DNA of 64,000 nt from Rhizobium sp. WSM4643. Its GTDB lineage: Bacteria; Pseudomonadota; Alphaproteobacteria; Rhizobiales; Rhizobiaceae. Each line of letters begins with the position of its first letter. Within the stretch, counting starts at the first letter, position 1. A model generated the notes under the pieces. That model did not search any database, was not told where the DNA came from, and saw only the letters and a list, made by a program, of their open reading frames with translations. The position numbers and the translations under genes are program-made. Location of the stretch: assembly GCF_025152745.1 (NCBI RefSeq), contig NZ_CP104040.1:1302001-1366000 (forward strand), read 5' to 3'. Below, one piece after another: positions 61,485-64,000 of the stretch.

Positions 61485-62795
61485 ATGAGCATCACGCCGC
61501 ATGACGAACGTTTCATGGCGGCGGCGATCCGCCTGTCGCGTTGGCATCTCGGCCGCACCGCCACCAACCCCTCCGTCGGCTGCCTGATCGTCAGGGATGG
61601 CGTCATCGTCGGCCGTGCGGTGACGGCGCTCAGTGGCCGCCCGCATGCCGAGACGCAGGCACTCGCTGAAGCCGGCGCGCTCGCCCGCGGCGCCACCGCC
61701 TATGTGACGCTCGAACCCTGCTCGCATCATGGTAAGACGCCGCCGTGTTCCGAGGCGCTGATCGACTATGGCGTTGCCCGCGTCGTCATCAGCGTCACCG
61801 ATCCCGATCCGCGGGTTTCAGGCCGCGGTATCGCCATGCTGCGTGAAGCCGGCATAGAGGTGGATGCCGGCGTGCTGGAGGCGGAGGGCCGGCAGTCGCT
61901 CGCCGCCTATCTTACCCGCCAGACGAAGAACCGGCCCTATGTGACCGTCAAACTTGCCGTTTCCGCCGATGGCATGATCGGCCGCGAGGGGGAGGGGCAG
62001 GTGGCGATAACAGGCCCGGAGGCCCGCGCCCAGGTGCAGGCGCTGCGCGCCGAAACCGATGCCATCCTGGTCGGCATCGGTACCGCGATTGCGGATGATC
62101 CGCTGCTGACGGTACGGACGCCAGGTCTTCAACCGCAATCGCCGATCCGCATCGTGCTTGATCCGTTTCTCGCATTGCCGCTGACCAGCAAGCTTGTCGA
62201 GACGGCGCGGGAAGTGCCTGTTATCGTGGTGGCGAGTGAGGAAGTGTGGCCGTTGTCATCGGATGCGGAGGGATTACCCCCCTCTGCCCTGCCGGGCATC
62301 TCCCCCACAGGGGGGGAGATCGGCAAGAGGCGCGATCCGAATTCTCAAGCTGGCTCGTCATCACCAGCGACGGGAGATATAGGACGGGGAGGAAGCCCCG
62401 AGCTAATCTCCCCACCTGTGGGGGAGATGCCCGGCAGGGCAGAGGGGGGTAACGCACCCACAGACGCCACCGAGATGGACTCCCGCCGTGCCGCGCTAGA
62501 AGCCGCCGGCGTCGAGGTCGTCCATTGCAATCCCTATCATCCGGAAGTCCTGCTGCCCGCGCTTGCGACGCGCGGTATTTCTTCGCTTCTGGTCGAGGGC
62601 GGCGCTAAGACGGCGCGGCTTTTCCTCGAGGCTGGCCTCGTTGACCGCATCCAGCTTTATCAGGCGCCTGTCGTCATCGGCGAGCGCGGTATTGAATCGC
62701 CGCTGACGAGATCCGACATACCATCGGGTTTTGCCCATACGGGTACGCTGATGTTCGGCGGCGATCGCCTGGACGAATACGAAAGAGGGCTTTGA
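61485..62795 (+). CDS. ribD: Bifunctional riboflavin biosynthesis deaminase/reductase RibD with a repeat-derived insert
   Basis: The 436-residue RibD catalyses the two steps after GTP cyclohydrolase II. The deaminase domain has the zinc motifs HAETQALAEAG and EPCSHHGKTPPC. The reductase domain contains KLAVSADGMIGREGEG and, late, LVEGGAKTARLFLEAGL. Normal RibD is near 360-380 residues. Between about residues 264 and 323 lies an insert encoded by a RIME-like palindrome (PPSALPGISPTGGEIG to ISPPVGEMPGRAEGG). It falls between strands of the reductase domain and keeps the frame open. The stop overlaps the ribE start by one base. Confidence 0.93.
   Translation: MSITPHDERFMAAAIRLSRWHLGRTATNPSVGCLIVRDGVIVGRAVTALSGRPHAETQALAEAGALARGATAYVTLEPCSHHGKTPPCSEALIDYGVARVVISVTDPDPRVSGRGIAMLREAGIEVDAGVLEAEGRQSLAAYLTRQTKNRPYVTVKLAVSADGMIGREGEGQVAITGPEARAQVQALRAETDAILVGIGTAIADDPLLTVRTPGLQPQSPIRIVLDPFLALPLTSKLVETAREVPVIVVASEEVWPLSSDAEGLPPSALPGISPTGGEIGKRRDPNSQAGSSSPATGDIGRGGSPELISPPVGEMPGRAEGGNAPTDATEMDSRRAALEAAGVEVVHCNPYHPEVLLPALATRGISSLLVEGGAKTARLFLEAGLVDRIQLYQAPVVIGERGIESPLTRSDIPSGFAHTGTLMFGGDRLDEYERGL
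62274..62452. repeat. RIME-like palindromic element inside the ribD coding sequence
   Basis: The 38-bp inverted arms are identical: TTACCCCCCTCTGCCCTGCC then GGGCATCTCCCCCACAGG at 62274, and its reverse complement ending at 62452. The middle, about 100 bp, is unique. It is the same family as the element at 29793. The whole is translated in frame. Confidence 0.85.
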
Positions 62796-63406
62796 TGTTC
62801 ACTGGAATAGTCACCGATGTCGGCACGGTTGAATCCGTTTCTCCCCTGAAGGAAGGCATCCGCCTGCGGGTCGCGACCGCCTATGATCCCTCAACCATCG
62901 ACATGGGTGCCTCGATCTCCCATGCCGGCATCTGCCTCACCGTCACCGGCCTGCCGCAGCAAGGCAGCAATGGCCGCTGGTTCGAGGTTGAGGCCTGGGA
63001 AGAGGCGCTGCGGCTGACGACGATCGCCACCTGGCAGGAAGGCAGCCGCATCAATCTCGAACGGTCGCTGAAGATCGGTGATGAACTCGGTGGCCACATC
63101 GTTTCCGGCCATGTCGACGGCAAGGCGGAAATCCTCTCGGTGACAGCAGAGGGCGACGCCACCCGCTACCGCCTGCGCGCGCCCGAACATCTGGCGAAAT
63201 TCGTCGCCCCCAAGGGTTCGATTGCACTCGACGGTACTTCGTTGACGGTCAATGCGGTCGACGGCACGGATTTCGACGTGCTGCTCATCCGCCACACGCT
63301 CGAAGTCACCACCTGGGGCGAGCGCAAGGCCGGTGATTTCGTCAATTTCGAAGTCGACACCATGGCGCGCTACGCCGCCCGGCTGGCGGAATTCCCTGCT
63401 GGATAA
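62795..63406 (+). CDS. ribE: Riboflavin synthase alpha chain
   Basis: The 203-residue protein from ATG 62795 carries out dismutation of two lumazines to riboflavin. It has two homologous lumazine-binding barrels, starting MFTGIVTDVGTVESV and, in the second half, GGHIVSGHVDGKAEI. It overlaps ribD's stop by one base. No FMN riboswitch is visible upstream of the operon. No ribH or nusB follows within the window; the next gene is on the other strand. Confidence 0.95.
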   Translation: MFTGIVTDVGTVESVSPLKEGIRLRVATAYDPSTIDMGASISHAGICLTVTGLPQQGSNGRWFEVEAWEEALRLTTIATWQEGSRINLERSLKIGDELGGHIVSGHVDGKAEILSVTAEGDATRYRLRAPEHLAKFVAPKGSIALDGTSLTVNAVDGTDFDVLLIRHTLEVTTWGERKAGDFVNFEVDTMARYAARLAEFPAG

Positions 63407-63486
63407 CGCCGCCAACCGGAATTGGACGCGGCGCTCTAACACGTAAATCGAATGATCTCGCCGTTGTACTGCGCCGGCCGGATAGC

Positions 63487-64000
63487 TCACCAATCCGGGG
63501 ACAGCTTCGTCAGATACTGGCCGTAGGCGCTCTTACCGAGCTTCTCGGCGAGCTTGGCGAGGTCGTCCTGCGAGATGTAGCCCATGCGCCAGGCGACTTC
63601 TTCAGGGCAGGCGATCTTGAAGCCCTGGCGTTTCTCCAGCGTGCTGACGAAACCTGCGGCATCGAGCAGGCTGTCCGGCGTGCCGGTATCGAGCCAGGCA
63701 TAGCCCCGGCCCATCAGCTCTACAAAAAGCTGGCCGCGCTCGAGATAGGTGCGGTTGACGTCGGTGATTTCCAATTCGCCGCGCGGTGATGGCTTCAGGT
63801 TGGCGGCGATATCGACCACCTGCTGGTCGTAGAAATAGAGGCCGGTCACCGCCCAGTTCGATTTTGGCTCCTTCGGTTTCTCCTCGATCGACAGCGCATT
63901 CATTTTTTCGTCAAAGCCGACAACGCCATAGCGTTCCGGATCGGTGACGTGATAGGCGAATACCGTCGCGCCTTCCCGCCGACTCGTGCCGGATTTCATG
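63487..64000 (-). CDS. rfbA: Glucose-1-phosphate thymidylyltransferase, N-terminus off the right edge
   Basis: The 3' part of an RmlA/RfbA gene gives about 170 residues. Segments [58 protein letters not shown] and the C-terminal [14 protein letters not shown] are diagnostic. The enzyme makes dTDP-glucose for dTDP-rhamnose used in exopolysaccharide and LPS. The N-terminal nucleotide-binding domain (about 120 residues) lies outside the window. Convergent with ribE. Confidence 0.93.
   Translation of the reverse strand, partial: MKSGTSRREGATVFAYHVTDPERYGVVGFDEKMNALSIEEKPKEPKSNWAVTGLYFYDQQVVDIAANLKPSPRGELEITDVNRTYLERGQLFVELMGRGYAWLDTGTPDSLLDAAGFVSTLEKRQGFKIACPEEVAWRMGYISQDDLAKLAEKLGKSAYGQYLTKLSPDW

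Overview
The window looks like a chromosomal segment of a fast-growing Rhizobium, close to R. leguminosarum or R. etli. I base this on the uniformly high GC, on a gene order I know from Rhizobiales (hemB, a small membrane protein, ldtR, ldtP, glyA, nrdR, ribD, ribE; also purN/purM, AI-2E permease, hdaA, ppk, ppx), on an Omp25/RopB-type porin, and on several dispersed palindromic repeat families including RIME-like elements. No rRNA, tRNA or CRISPR array was recognised.

Layout of the core. 1-9.9 kb: a prolyl-oligopeptidase-family hydrolase cut by the left edge, an envelope polysaccharide deacetylase, an ABC-F ATPase, a GGDEF protein, DinB, GST, ndk, a lipoprotein plus CGNR regulator, and a divergent LivH-like permease. 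9.9-14.4 kb: moaE, moaD, pgsA, uvrC and a pteridine-reductase-like SDR on the minus strand. 14.8-20.5 kb: a porin, a GST, rlmJ, a molybdopterin oxidoreductase, a NUDIX hydrolase and a VapBC-type pair. 20.7-29.8 kb: an orphan phnM, purN/purM, an AI-2E permease, hdaA, ppk and ppx. 30-47.5 kb: a phytase-like secreted protein, an adenylate cyclase, rnd, a multicopper oxidase, aspS, an exported protein, parC, an SRPBCC protein, a Doc/AbrB toxin-antitoxin pair, an EamA transporter, bpt, an RDD protein, hemB, a membrane protein and ldtR. 58.1-64 kb: ldtP, glyA, nrdR, ribD, ribE, and rmlA/rfbA cut by the right edge.

The unusual part is a foreign island of about 10.1 kb (47,542-57,663) between ldtR and the L,D-transpeptidase gene that LdtR controls in relatives. 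Its right border carries a 24-bp degenerate copy of the last 24 bp of ldtR. Both copies encode the same seven residues plus stop and differ only at synonymous positions, as expected for site-specific insertion at a gene 3' end. No integrase is visible. The island mixes phage wreckage (a terminase-small-subunit-like pseudogene with a 2-nt deletion, a D12-class methylase tail, replication-protein remnants, two Ref-like HNH genes about 87% identical) with intact cargo: a stand-alone SIR2_2 protein, a 525-residue protein with a PD-(D/E)xK-type signature, DUF4145 and DUF4238 proteins, AT-rich membrane proteins, and a 242-residue protein ending in DDDIPF, the terminal motif of bacterial SSB. The cargo resembles a small defence or accessory locus, but no function beyond domain level can be proved from sequence.

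A second notable feature is a 179-bp RIME-like palindrome inside ribD, translated in frame as roughly 60 extra residues in the reductase domain. Other DNA-level structure includes a 20-bp-period tandem array between the GGDEF and ABC-F genes and a clean 13-bp inverted repeat between the CGNR regulator and the divergent permease.
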